Assembly (NCBI RefSeq): GCF_030268685.1
Contig: NZ_BSRQ01000004.1
Location: 310,001-374,000 of the forward strand
Direction: 5' to 3'
Source: Microtetraspora sp. NBRC 13810
GTDB taxonomy: Bacteria; Actinomycetota; Actinomycetes; Streptosporangiales; Streptosporangiaceae
Length of the DNA: 64,000 nucleotides
Shown: in pieces, positions 1 through 7,422 of the stretch
How the letters are laid out: each line of letters opens with the position of its first letter
Position numbering within the stretch: position 1 is the stretch's first letter
The notes under the pieces: model-generated
What the model was told of the DNA's origin: nothing
The model's input: only the letters and a program-made list of their open reading frames with translations
Database searches by the model: none
Program-made: the position numbers and the translations under genes

Positions 1-202
1 CCTCGGCGACGCAGTGGGCCAGGTGCTCCTCCAGCAGCGGGAGGGCGAAGGACTGCAGGGCGCGGGTGGCGGCCGACACCTGGGTGAGGACGTCGATGCA
101 GTACTTGTCCTCTTTCACCATCCGCTGCAGGCCCCTGATCTGGCCCTCGATCCGGCGCAGCCGCCGCAGGTGGTCCTGTTTGGCGTGAGTGTATCCGGCC
201 AT
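1..202 (-). CDS. csoR: CsoR-family metal-sensing repressor (partial, 3' end outside window)
   Basis: Dimeric or tetrameric all-helical DNA-binding repressor that releases DNA when it binds Cu(I), derepressing copper efflux genes. The visible 67 residues contain the family opening HLRRLRRIEGQIRGLQRM and the copper triad Cys35, His60 and Cys64 in the exact C-H-C spacing of copper sensors (KYCID, then EEHLAHC). The C-terminal part runs off the left edge. The start ATG at 202 is chosen because it gives the usual short N-terminus before the first helix. The neighbouring copper transport genes expected in such operons would lie to the left of the window. Other members of this fold sense nickel, formaldehyde or persulfide, but the triad favours copper. 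Confidence 0.9.
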   Translation of the reverse strand, partial: MAGYTHAKQDHLRRLRRIEGQIRGLQRMVKEDKYCIDVLTQVSAATRALQSFALPLLEEHLAHCVAE

Positions 203-235
203 GTCCTCGCCTCCGCTCGGTTCCCCGTGGCGCCA

Positions 236-262
236 CAACACCCCTACCCCCCATCCGTATTC
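236..262. promoter_or_regulatory. possible CsoR operator (C/G-tract element)
   Basis: Between the repressor gene and the next gene there is a run CACCCCTACCCCCCATC, resembling the G-tract half-sites that CsoR proteins bind. A second GTGGGTAGTAGGGG tract lies near 355-370. Neither is a clean palindrome, so the assignment rests on position and composition only. Confidence 0.3.
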
Positions 263-399
263 CGGCACGCCGGCGAGGCGCGTCCGCCGCCGGCACGAGT
301 CATCGGGGACGCCCCGGCGGCACTCTCTTTACCAAACCCGATATGTCGCGCCTTAGTGGGTAGTAGGGGTCCACGCGATTTCTAGAGGAGGAATCTCCG

Positions 400-591
400 A
401 TGGGCTGGAGTTACCGGAAGTCGATCAAGGCCGGGCCCGTCCGGCTGAATCTGTCCCGCGGCGGCGTGGGGCACAGCTGGGGCAACCGGCTGTTCCGGGT
501 CACTCGCACGGCCGACGGCCGCCGCACCCTGACGGTCAACCTGCCCGGCGGCCTTCACTGGCGCAAGACCCTCAGCAGCCGCTCCCGCTGA
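400..591 (+). CDS. DUF4236 domain protein
   Basis: Small 63-residue protein of unknown function. The sequence MGWSYRKSIKAGPVRLNLSR followed by glycine-rich beta-strand-like text matches the DUF4236 pattern, in which one short domain begins at the initiator methionine. It has no signal peptide or membrane segment and is very basic. A strong ribosome binding site (GAGGAGG at about 386-392) supports the ATG. The gene stands alone and is followed by a hairpin terminator. DUF4236 occurs in many bacteria, often at the start of larger proteins, and no biochemical role can be read from this sequence. Confidence 0.8.
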   Translation: MGWSYRKSIKAGPVRLNLSRGGVGHSWGNRLFRVTRTADGRRTLTVNLPGGLHWRKTLSSRSR

Positions 592-622
592 GCCGCGGCG
601 CCCGTACGGGCGGTCCGCGATC

Positions 623-660
623 CGGCCCGGAGACACCCGCGCGGGCGTGCCTCCGGGCCG
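623..660 (+). terminator. hairpin terminator after the DUF4236 gene
   Basis: Perfect 10-bp arms CGGCCCGGAG (623-632) and CTCCGGGCCG (651-660), with further GC pairing in the loop, about 30 bp after the stop codon. There is no T-tract, as is common in actinomycetes. Confidence 0.6.
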
Positions 661-786
661 TCGCGCGTCCTGCGGCGGCTTCGTGGTCGGGCGCGTGGTC
701 GTCGCGTGCCCACTCGGCGAACGTGCGCGCGGGCTTGCCCGTGACGTCTGTGGTGGTCGGCGTCGGTTCCAGCGTGGCGCTCTCAC
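661..786 (-). pseudogene. C-terminal remnant of an NmrA-like NAD(P)-binding reductase
   Basis: The minus strand reads TLEPTPTTTDVTGKPARTFA followed by EWARDDHAP. This resembles the conserved C-terminal end of NmrA/SDR-type NAD(P)H-binding proteins (VTGRPARTFAEWA...H). Only about 35-40 codons are recognisable. The Rossmann-fold N-terminus is absent: upstream on the minus strand the sequence becomes the MerR-type promoter region of the next gene, and the normal stop has been lost. A short palindrome CCGTAG-CCT-CTACGG (795-809) next to it may be a leftover operator. Recognition rests on one motif, so a chance similarity cannot be fully excluded. Confidence 0.45.
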
Positions 787-852
787 CCGGGAGTCCGTAG
801 CCTCTACGGTAACCGTCTAATCGCTGGTGAGCGTGGGTGGCGCCTGGGTTTG

Positions 853-873
853 ACCTTGACCCTGGGTCAGGGT
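853..873 (+). promoter_or_regulatory. MerR-type promoter/operator of the hydrolase-merR operon
   Basis: Inverted repeat with arms ACCTTGACCC (853-862) and GGGTCAGGGT (864-873), one mismatch, lying over a promoter whose -35 is the TTGACC at 850-855 or the overlapping TTGACC at 857-862 and whose -10 is near 876-881 (ACGCTG). MerR regulators act at dyads placed between over-spaced -35 and -10 elements, as here. The GTG at 887 would be at or very near the transcription start, suggesting a leaderless mRNA. Confidence 0.65.
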
Positions 874-886
874 GCACGCTGAACGG

Positions 887-1693
887 GTGACCAACTCCAA
901 CTCCACCTGGACCGGCATGGTGCCGGTCGACGACACCGCACTGGCCGCGACCGACACCGGTGGTCCCGGTCGTCCCGTGGTCTACCTCAATGGCCAGTTC
1001 GCCAGTCAGGCGTACTGGCGGCGCGTCGTCGCCGAACTCGGCGGCGGATACCGGCACATCACCTACGACATGCGGGCCCGCGGCAGATCGAGGCGTTCGG
1101 CCTCGGCCGCCTCGTTCGAGGCGCACGTCCGTGACGTCGACGCCGTCCTTGCGGCGAGGGGCGTGCACCAGCCGCTTGTGGTCGGCTGGTCCTACGGCGC
1201 GGCGGTCGCGGTGCACTGGGCCAACCGGCATCCGGACCGCGCCCTGGGGGTGGTGCTCGTGGACGGCGCCTTCCCGCACGACTACCCCGACGCTCCCCCG
1301 GAGCGGGTCCGGCGGATATGGCGCCGCTCCCGCTGGGTGCTGCCGATGCTCTCCAGGATGGGCATGGCCGCGAGGATGTCCGCCGAGTCGCATGCCCAGA
1401 GCAACATCGAGCTCATCGAGATCTGCGCCGCCCTCGGCCCGCTCCTGGACGGTGCGACCTTCCCGGTCCGGTACGTGGTCGCCACGGGCGCCAACCTCGG
1501 AGGCGGCCATGATGAGATGGAAAGCGCACGCGCCACCCTCGCCCCGGTGCTCGCCCGCAACCCCAACATCAAGGTGAGTGCGAAGGTCGCCAGCAACCAC
1601 ACCAAGATCCTGAACAAGGACTTCCGCGCGGTCGCGGACGCGGTTCGCGAGCTCGCAGGCACCCGGCGAGCGCCGGGTCGGCAGAGCAGATGA
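887..1693 (+). CDS. alpha/beta-fold hydrolase
   Basis: Predicted cytoplasmic serine hydrolase of about 268 residues. It has the nucleophile elbow GWSYG near residues 102-106 and a candidate catalytic histidine in SNHTKI near residue 236. The strand VVYLNGQFASQAYWRRV supplies the oxyanion region usual in this fold. There is no signal peptide. The GTG at 887 is preferred because it sits just after the MerR-type promoter; ATG at 917 (MVPVDD) and GTG at 872 are alternatives. The gene overlaps the MerR regulator by ATGA, so the two are translationally coupled and the hydrolase is probably induced by the effector the regulator senses. The substrate cannot be inferred. Confidence 0.85.
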   Translation: MTNSNSTWTGMVPVDDTALAATDTGGPGRPVVYLNGQFASQAYWRRVVAELGGGYRHITYDMRARGRSRRSASAASFEAHVRDVDAVLAARGVHQPLVVGWSYGAAVAVHWANRHPDRALGVVLVDGAFPHDYPDAPPERVRRIWRRSRWVLPMLSRMGMAARMSAESHAQSNIELIEICAALGPLLDGATFPVRYVVATGANLGGGHDEMESARATLAPVLARNPNIKVSAKVASNHTKILNKDFRAVADAVRELAGTRRAPGRQSR

Positions 1694-2478
1694 CGGACGG
1701 CGTCACGATCGGCCAGGCGGCGGCCTTCGCCGGCGTCACGGTGAAGACCATCCGGCACTACCACCGGCACGGGCTGATCGACGAGCCCCGCCGCGACGTT
1801 TCCGGCTACCGACGCTACGCATCGGCCGACCTGCTGCGGCTGGTCCAGATCCGGACGCTGGCCGCCGCCGGCGTGCCGCTGGCCGAGATCGCGGCGATCC
1901 TCGACGCTGATCCCGACCGGTTCGCCGCCGTGCTCGTCGACGTCGAACGGCGCCTCACCGACCGGATCGACGACCTGATCGCGCGGCGTGGGACGCTGCG
2001 CCGGCTCGCCACCGGGGACCGGGCCCTGCTGCCGGACCGCGCTCTCGCCCTGCTGGACAAGGCCCCCGATCTCGGCTTCACCCCGGACGACGTGACGATG
2101 GCCAGGGAGGGCCTGGTACTGATCAAAGCCCTGGTGCCGGAGGGCTTCGACGACTACGTCTCCCGGATCGAGCGCGCCATCGACGACCCTCGGTACCTGT
2201 CCTTGATCAGGCGCATGTGGCGTGCTGCCGAGTGGGAGCCGGACGACCCCCGCCTCGACGAACTCGCCACGGCCGTCGCCGATCATTTCCTCGCCCATCC
2301 CGCACTGCTGCCCATCCCGGCCGGACTCCAGGCCCGCACCGACAGTGCGATCCGGTACAGCCTGCTCGCCCACCACGGACAGGAGCACAAGCCGGCCTGG
2401 ACCCGGCTGACCGCGTTGATCGAAGCGCGTCTGCGCTCGGCCGGCATCGACGTCGCGGACCAGACTCCCGTGGACTGA
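1690..2478 (+). CDS. MerR-family transcriptional regulator
   Basis: 262-residue activator/repressor. The N-terminal MerR helix-turn-helix (about residues 4-72) reads TIGQAAAFAGVTVKTIRHYH with the wing motif SGYRRY, followed by the dimerisation helix and a long C-terminal effector domain of about 170 residues. It lacks the cysteine clusters of metal-sensing MerR proteins, so an organic ligand is more likely. It is the second gene of a two-gene operon with the upstream hydrolase and probably controls the dyad at 853-873, giving autoregulation. This hydrolase plus MerR arrangement is compact and self-contained. Confidence 0.9.
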   Translation: MTDGVTIGQAAAFAGVTVKTIRHYHRHGLIDEPRRDVSGYRRYASADLLRLVQIRTLAAAGVPLAEIAAILDADPDRFAAVLVDVERRLTDRIDDLIARRGTLRRLATGDRALLPDRALALLDKAPDLGFTPDDVTMAREGLVLIKALVPEGFDDYVSRIERAIDDPRYLSLIRRMWRAAEWEPDDPRLDELATAVADHFLAHPALLPIPAGLQARTDSAIRYSLLAHHGQEHKPAWTRLTALIEARLRSAGIDVADQTPVD

Positions 2479-2569
2479 ACCCTGCCACAGGCTGCCCAAG
2501 ATCGTTCGCCGCGGGAGACGGACAGGCTTGTGGGTCTGTTTCGGTCTTGACGCCCTCTCGGAGGGTCGA

Positions 2570-3355
2570 CTACGAGCCTGCCCTGGCCCGTCCTGTCCTT
2601 CCCGCCCCTCTCGGTGCGGCCGGCATCGGGGGCTCGGCCGTTGCCGGGAGGGCCGCGGCGATGCAGTCGAGGACGCGCCGGAGCCCGTCCCGGAACTGGT
2701 CGTCGCGGCTCAGGTGCGGCTGGCGCGCCTCCATCACGATCTTGGTGAAGATCGGGTACTCCCCGCTCTTCACCAACCGGTCGACGTACGGGTAGCTCCG
2801 CGCCATCCACTCCGACTCGCTGAGCCCGCTGCGGCGGACTTCCTCGGCCGCACGGATCTCCTCGCGGACGGTGCCCTCGACGTAGCTGTTCAGCATGGCG
2901 ACGAGGCCGAGGTTCTCGTCGATGGAGACGAAGGCGTCGAGCACTCCCATCAGCCGTTCGATCAAGAGCAGCTGGTTGGGGCCGAAGCTGGGGAGTGACC
3001 GCTGCACGGTGGCGATCCAGGGATGCCTCTGCCACATGACCCGCAGCCCGTCGGCGTAGCGGGTCAGGTCGGCGCGCCAGTCGCCCGAGGGCATGCCGGT
3101 GACGTCGATCTCGCCCATCAGCCGGTCGGCCATGAGCTCGACCAGGTCGCCGCGGCTCGGGACGTACCGGTAGAGGGACATCGCGCCGGCGCCGATCTCG
3201 GCGGCGATCCGCCGCATGGTGGCGGCCTCCAGCCCCTCGGCGTCGGCGATCCGGATCGCCGCCTCGGTGATCTGCGCGCGGCTGTAGACCGGCTTCGGCC
3301 CGCGGGCGGGGCGCTCGGGCCGCATCCAGATGTTCACGTACTCGGCGTCGGCCAC
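2570..3355 (-). CDS. TetR-family repressor of the DrrAB-type exporter
   Basis: About 261-residue TetR/AcrR repressor. The N-terminal helix-turn-helix is preceded by the linker GPKPVYSRAQI and includes ATMRRIAAEIGAGAMSLYRY. The C-terminal part resembles the TetR C-terminal domain PF02909 (HPWIATVQRSLPSFGPNQLL). The GTG at 3355 is chosen because GGGGAGGAG lies just upstream; the ATG at 3380-3382 would lie inside an operator. The gene is divergent from an ABC exporter pair, and the intergenic space carries two matching palindromes, so it very likely represses both itself and the exporter until a drug-like ligand binds. The ligand is unknown. Confidence 0.9.
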   Translation of the reverse strand: MADAEYVNIWMRPERPARGPKPVYSRAQITEAAIRIADAEGLEAATMRRIAAEIGAGAMSLYRYVPSRGDLVELMADRLMGEIDVTGMPSGDWRADLTRYADGLRVMWQRHPWIATVQRSLPSFGPNQLLLIERLMGVLDAFVSIDENLGLVAMLNSYVEGTVREEIRAAEEVRRSGLSESEWMARSYPYVDRLVKSGEYPIFTKIVMEARQPHLSRDDQFRDGLRRVLDCIAAALPATAEPPMPAAPRGAGRTGRARAGS

Positions 3356-3376
3356 CGTCTCCTCCCCCTTAGTTGC

Positions 3377-3426
3377 GTACATGGTACCCAGTAATCTAAC
3401 CTGACCCGCAACCGCGTACAACGTAC
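3377..3426. promoter_or_regulatory. two tandem TetR operators
   Basis: Two copies of a GTAC-N3-GTAC palindrome, at 3377-3387 and 3416-3426, each within the longer direct repeat GCGTACANNGTACCCAGT. Their centres are 39 bp apart. They occupy the divergent promoter region between the TetR gene and the exporter operon, one next to each start, which suggests co-operative repression in both directions. Confidence 0.7.
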
Positions 3427-3440
3427 CCAGTGGAGGGGTC

Positions 3441-4385
3441 ATGCCTGATCCGATCGTGGTCGCCGAGGGGCTGCACAAGTCCTTCGGCGACACCCATGCG
3501 CTGCGGGGGCTGGACCTGAGCGTTCCGAGAGGAACGGTCTGCGGCGTGCTGGGGCCCAACGGCGCGGGGAAGACGACCGCGGTGCGCATCCTGGCGACCT
3601 TGTCCGATCCCGATGCCGGGCATGCCCGCATCGCCGGATACGACGTCGTCCGCGAGGCCGGCGAGGTGCGGGCCAGGATCGGGCTCGCGGGCCAGTACGC
3701 CGCCGTGGACGAGAAGCTCACCGGCCGCGGCAACCTGCGCATGTTCGGGCGCCTCTCCCACCTGTCCCGGCGCCAGGCGCACCGGCGGGCCGACGAGCTG
3801 CTCGAACGCTTCGGCCTGATGGACGCCGCCGATCGGCAGGTCGCCGGCTACTCCGGCGGCATGCGCCGCCGACTCGACCTGATCACCTGTCTCATCCTGC
3901 GCCCCGACGTGCTCTTCCTGGACGAGCCCACCACCGGCCTGGACCCGCGCAGCCGCGGCGAGATCTGGGACAGCATCCGCGAGCTGGTGGCGGACGGCAC
4001 CACGGTGCTGCTCACCACGCAGTACCTGGACGAGGCCGACCAACTGGCCGACGACATCGCCGTCGTCGACCACGGGCAGGTGATCGCCACCGGCACGCCC
4101 GACGAGCTGAAGGCCACGATCGGCGACCGCCTCGACGTCACCCTCGAAGACCCCGCCGCGCTGCCCGCGGCGGCGACCGTCCTGAACACCCTGGCCGGCA
4201 CCGAACCCACGACGACCGACGCCGACCGGCTCAGCGTCGCCCTGCCCGCCACCGGCCTCCGGCTCGCCGACATCGTGCGCGAGCTCGACCACGCCGGAGT
4301 CGCCGCCGCCGATGTGAGCCTGCGCCGCCCCACCCTCGACGAGGTGTTCCTGCGCCTCACCAACCGCAAGGAGCCTGCCCGATGA
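3441..4385 (+). CDS. DrrA-type ABC transporter ATP-binding protein
   Basis: 314-residue ATPase of a two-component drug exporter. Walker A GPNGAGKTT is near residue 37, the signature YSGGMRRRLD near 136, and Walker B VLFLDEPTTGLDP near 155. The switch region reads LLTTQYLDEADQLAD, with Gln where many ABC ATPases have His, as is usual for the daunorubicin-resistance DrrA type. The long C-terminal extension (LDVTLEDPAAL through LRRPTLDEVFLRLT) is also typical of DrrA. A GGAGG site precedes the ATG. It overlaps the permease gene by ATGA and is probably repressed by the divergent TetR protein. The exported compound is unknown. Confidence 0.95.
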   Translation: MPDPIVVAEGLHKSFGDTHALRGLDLSVPRGTVCGVLGPNGAGKTTAVRILATLSDPDAGHARIAGYDVVREAGEVRARIGLAGQYAAVDEKLTGRGNLRMFGRLSHLSRRQAHRRADELLERFGLMDAADRQVAGYSGGMRRRLDLITCLILRPDVLFLDEPTTGLDPRSRGEIWDSIRELVADGTTVLLTTQYLDEADQLADDIAVVDHGQVIATGTPDELKATIGDRLDVTLEDPAALPAAATVLNTLAGTEPTTTDADRLSVALPATGLRLADIVRELDHAGVAAADVSLRRPTLDEVFLRLTNRKEPAR

Positions 4386-5200
4386 CCGCCCTCACCACGC
4401 CACTGGGCCGCCTGCGCTGGACACTCACCGACGGGCTGACCCTGGTCGGCCGCGAGCTGGGCCGGCTGCGGCGGGAGCCCGGACAGATCGTCGCTGCGCT
4501 GGTCTTCCCGGTCATCATGGTGGTGCTGTTCGGGTACGTCTTCGGCAGCGCGATCCAGGTGCCGGACGGCGGCGACTACCGCGAGTACCTCATGCCCGGC
4601 CTGTTCGCGATGGTGACCTTCTCCGCGTGGCTGGGGGTCATGACGCGGATGGCCGCCGACGCCTCCCGTGGGGTGATGGACCGGTTCCGCTCCATGCCGA
4701 TGGCGCGTTTGGCGGTGCCGTTCGGGCAGACCGGCGCCGACCTGCTGACCGGCCTGCTGATGCTGGCCATCATGGTGGGCGCGGGGCTCCTGGTGGGCTG
4801 GCAGCCGCACCGCGGCCTGATCCCCACGGCCCAGGCGTTCCTGCTGATGATCGTGCTGCGGTACGCGCTGAGCTGGGTGGGCGTCTATGTGGGCCTGGCG
4901 GTGAAGAACGACCGGGTCGCCGACGCGCTGGTGCCGCTGGGCCTGCCGTTCACGATGCTGTCCAACGCGTTCGTGCCGACCGGCGGCATGCCGGGCTGGC
5001 TGCGCTTCCTGGCCGACTGGAACCCGGTGAGCGCGCTCACCGCCGCCTCACGGGAGCTGTTCGGCAACCCGGGCGCCCCGTCCGGAGACGTGGCCTGGCC
5101 ACTCGCGCATCCGGTGACCGCCGTCCTGCTCTGGTCGGCCGCACTGCTGGTGATCTTCGTCCCGCTGTCGCTCCGCGCCTACATGCGCAGAGGACGCTGA
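4382..5200 (+). CDS. DrrB-type ABC-2 permease
   Basis: 272-residue integral membrane partner of the upstream ATPase. It has six hydrophobic segments (first IVAALVFPVIMVVLFGYVF, last AVLLWSAALLVIFVPLSL) and the ABC-2 features expected of DrrB proteins, including the motif MTRMAADASRGVMDRFRSMP between the second and third segments. Start and stop overlap the ATPase gene, so the subunits should be made in equal amounts. Together they should form a homodimeric-type exporter that pumps a hydrophobic compound out of the cell. Confidence 0.93.
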   Translation: MTALTTPLGRLRWTLTDGLTLVGRELGRLRREPGQIVAALVFPVIMVVLFGYVFGSAIQVPDGGDYREYLMPGLFAMVTFSAWLGVMTRMAADASRGVMDRFRSMPMARLAVPFGQTGADLLTGLLMLAIMVGAGLLVGWQPHRGLIPTAQAFLLMIVLRYALSWVGVYVGLAVKNDRVADALVPLGLPFTMLSNAFVPTGGMPGWLRFLADWNPVSALTAASRELFGNPGAPSGDVAWPLAHPVTAVLLWSAALLVIFVPLSLRAYMRRGR

Positions 5201-5391
5201 ACGCACCCTCGCGCCGAGCACCGACGACGGCCGGCAGAGGCTCCAGCGGCGGTCCGGAAAAGAATCTCGCGGTGGCTGTCACGGGTCCGCGGGCTGTCCG
5301 GTCTTAGCTGGCGACCGGTCGCAAGGAGTGGCTCGGCCGGATCCGACCCACCGCGACCGGCTCGACCGGGCCGTTGACGAAAGGCTGTGCC

Positions 5392-5802
5392 ATGTCCGAA
5401 CCGAGATCGACCGTGTGGCAGACGGCACTCACCGTGCTGCAGGAAGTCGAACCGCCGTTCATCCCCGAAGGGGCGCACGTGATGACCGTGGTCATCGAGT
5501 ACCCGCCCGGCGACCCCGGAGCGCCGCCGCATCGCCACCCCGGGCCCGCCTTCGGCTACGTCGTGGAGGGCGAGATGCTGATGGAGCTGGAGGGCGAGCC
5601 GGAGCGGGTGATCCGCGCCGGCGAGGCGTTCTGGGAGCCGGGTGGAGATGTCATCCACTACCAGGACGGCAACAACCGCGACAACATCCCGCTCAGGTTC
5701 ACCGTCACCATGCTGTGCGACCCGGGCAAGCCGATGCTCGTCCTGGTGGATGACGAAGAACTCGCCCAGCGTCAGGACCGCCGCGCCCCTCGCCCGTCTT
5801 GA
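5392..5802 (+). CDS. cupin-domain protein
   Basis: About 136-residue single-domain cupin. The two cupin motifs are visible: PPHRHPGPAFGYVVEGEM (first motif, with the His pair and Glu) and PGGDVIHYQDGNN (second motif, with the remaining His). Such proteins bind a divalent metal and are either small enzymes or sensors; no substrate can be assigned. The ATG at 5392 is chosen over the in-frame TTG at 5374 because AAAGG lies about 10 bp before it. The 190 bp upstream show no clear feature. Downstream, after 130 bp, lies a broken ferritin-like gene, so this may be the surviving member of a former operon. Confidence 0.85.
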   Translation: MSEPRSTVWQTALTVLQEVEPPFIPEGAHVMTVVIEYPPGDPGAPPHRHPGPAFGYVVEGEMLMELEGEPERVIRAGEAFWEPGGDVIHYQDGNNRDNIPLRFTVTMLCDPGKPMLVLVDDEELAQRQDRRAPRPS

Positions 5803-5934
5803 GCCACCTGTGCAGAACAGGTGAGCGCTTCGAGCAGTCCGGTGACGAGGTCGAGGTGGAAAGGACGACCCCAGACGCGGCGATCACGCATGCCCTTGGC
5901 GGACCCACCCTTCCGACGAACGAGGAAAGACACG

Positions 5935-6673
5935 ATGAAACACTCACAACCGTCAGCGCGTGCCGTTCCCGGCTCGCCGCCCCGGATCGGCACGCTCGAC
6001 AGCCTCCGCGAGCACCTGCAGTGGGCGATCGAGCTGGAACACGCGACCCTGCTGCCGTACCTGTGCGCCCTGTACTCCCTCGACCCGGAACGGAACCCGG
6101 AAGCCGTCCAGTTGGTGGGCGGCGTCTTCGCCGAGGAGATGCTGCACCTGGCACTGGCCGCGGCTGGTCGCGGTCACGGACCTGGCCTCGGCGCTGGCGG
6201 CGCTGGAGGAGATCGTCGAGCAGGGCGAGGGCACCGCCCGCGGCGAGGTCTGGGACGGCGACCGGGACGTCTTCCACCCCGACCGGGACGAGGTCGCCCA
6301 CTACTACCGGTTCCAGGAGCTCAAGATCGGCCGGCGGTACCGGCGCGGCGACACCCCGCAGTCCGGCCCCACCGGCGAGACGATCTCCGTGGACTGGGGC
6401 GGCGTACTCCCGATGAGACGCAACCCGCGGCCGGCCGACCACGCGCCGGGCAGCGCGATCCGCACGGCACAGGAGGAGTTCGACCACACCTACTGCACGC
6501 TCCTGAACCTGCTGGAGCAGGCGTTCAACGGCAGCCCGGGCCAGTTGGCGGCCGCCACCGGCACCATGTACGCGCTCAAGGCCCAGGCCCAGACCCTGAT
6601 GCACCTGCCCGACGAGGACGGCACCACGGCCGGGCCGGTCTTCGCCTACGTGCCGCCCGAATCACGCCGGTGA
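5935..6673 (+). pseudogene. ferritin-like domain protein, internally deleted and frameshifted
   Basis: The first about 75 codons (frame of 5935) read LDSLREHLQWAIELEHATLL and VFAEEMLHLALAA, the two-helix ferritin-like iron-ligand pattern (ExxH repeats) of the iminophenyl-pyruvate dimer synthase/VioB-like family PF12902. Near 6158-6168 the reading jumps to another frame (LVAVTDLASALAALEEIVEQ), which continues to AFNGSPGQLAAATGTMYALK and ends at 6673. Intact homologues have roughly a hundred residues between these two blocks, so a deletion removed the middle and broke the frame. ATG 5935 has a GAGGAAAG site upstream. The product is probably inactive. Confidence 0.75.
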
Positions 6674-6889
6674 CCGCCGGCGACGGCGCCCGGCCGTCGT
6701 GCCCCTCGACGGCCGACGCGTCCCGTACGACGGCGTCCCGTACGCGATGCATCGAAGCGGCGAGCGCGGCACGATTACCGTGGGCGAGTAGACGGCGATT
6801 CGGCCGCGGATGTCGAGAACGTGGCGGCGGCTCCGTCCCAGGGGCACAGCGACCACGAGCGGCCGCGCGAGAGCAGAGGACGACGAGTC

Positions 6890-7375
6890 ATGGACCCCAA
6901 GCAGATCGCACAGGAACTGGCCGACGCCCACGAGCTGTTGAGCCAGGCGTCAATGGCGCGGCTGGCATACAACGGACTCGACGGGCGGCCACGCGTCGTC
7001 CCGATCGGGATCTTCTGGACCGGCGACGAGATCGTCATGTCCACCGCGGCCACGGCGCCCAAGGTAAAAGCGCTGTCCGCCCGCCCCGAGGTCGCCCTGA
7101 CCATCGACGCCGGCGACAGCCCCGGCTCGGCCAGGACACTGTCGGTGCGCGGCGTCGTGCACCTCACCATCGTCGACGGGGTGGTCCCGGAGTACCTCGC
7201 GGCCGCGCGGAAGAACTTCGACGCCGAGTACGCGGCCGAGTTCGAGCGGAACTGCCGGGCTATGTACGACCAGATGGCACGTATCGCGGTCGAGCCGCAG
7301 TGGGCACGGTTCTACGACTTCGGCGCCGGCCGAGTGCCGCAGTTCCTCGCCGAACTCGCCAAGAAGTCGAGTTGA
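6890..7375 (+). CDS. pyridoxamine 5'-phosphate oxidase-family (split-barrel flavin-binding) protein
   Basis: 161-residue protein of the FMN/F420-binding split beta-barrel fold. The strands MARLAYNGLDGRPRVVPIGI, GDEIVMSTAATAPKVKAL and RPEVALTIDAG match PNPOx-like proteins, while SVRGVVHLTIVDG is the usual third block. These proteins reduce quinones or other small molecules with flavin or deazaflavin; the actual substrate is unclear. The ATG at 6890 follows an AGAGGA site. The 216 bp before it contain a twofold GCGTCCCGTACG repeat (6718-6746) but no gene. It stands alone between two pseudogene regions. Confidence 0.88.
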   Translation: MDPKQIAQELADAHELLSQASMARLAYNGLDGRPRVVPIGIFWTGDEIVMSTAATAPKVKALSARPEVALTIDAGDSPGSARTLSVRGVVHLTIVDGVVPEYLAAARKNFDAEYAAEFERNCRAMYDQMARIAVEPQWARFYDFGAGRVPQFLAELAKKSS

Positions 7376-7422
7376 CGCGGTGGCGCGTCGTCGGTAGCGG
7401 TGATCGGTGACCAGCCGGGCGT

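Noticed and set aside
572-1600. long minus-strand frame opposite the alpha/beta hydrolase
   Set aside because: Only the 661-786 part shows a possible reductase tail; the rest is antisense of the real hydrolase gene.
6718-6746. GCGTCCCGTACG direct repeats as an operator
   Set aside because: Only two short copies, no dyad symmetry and no divergent gene to control; likely incidental.
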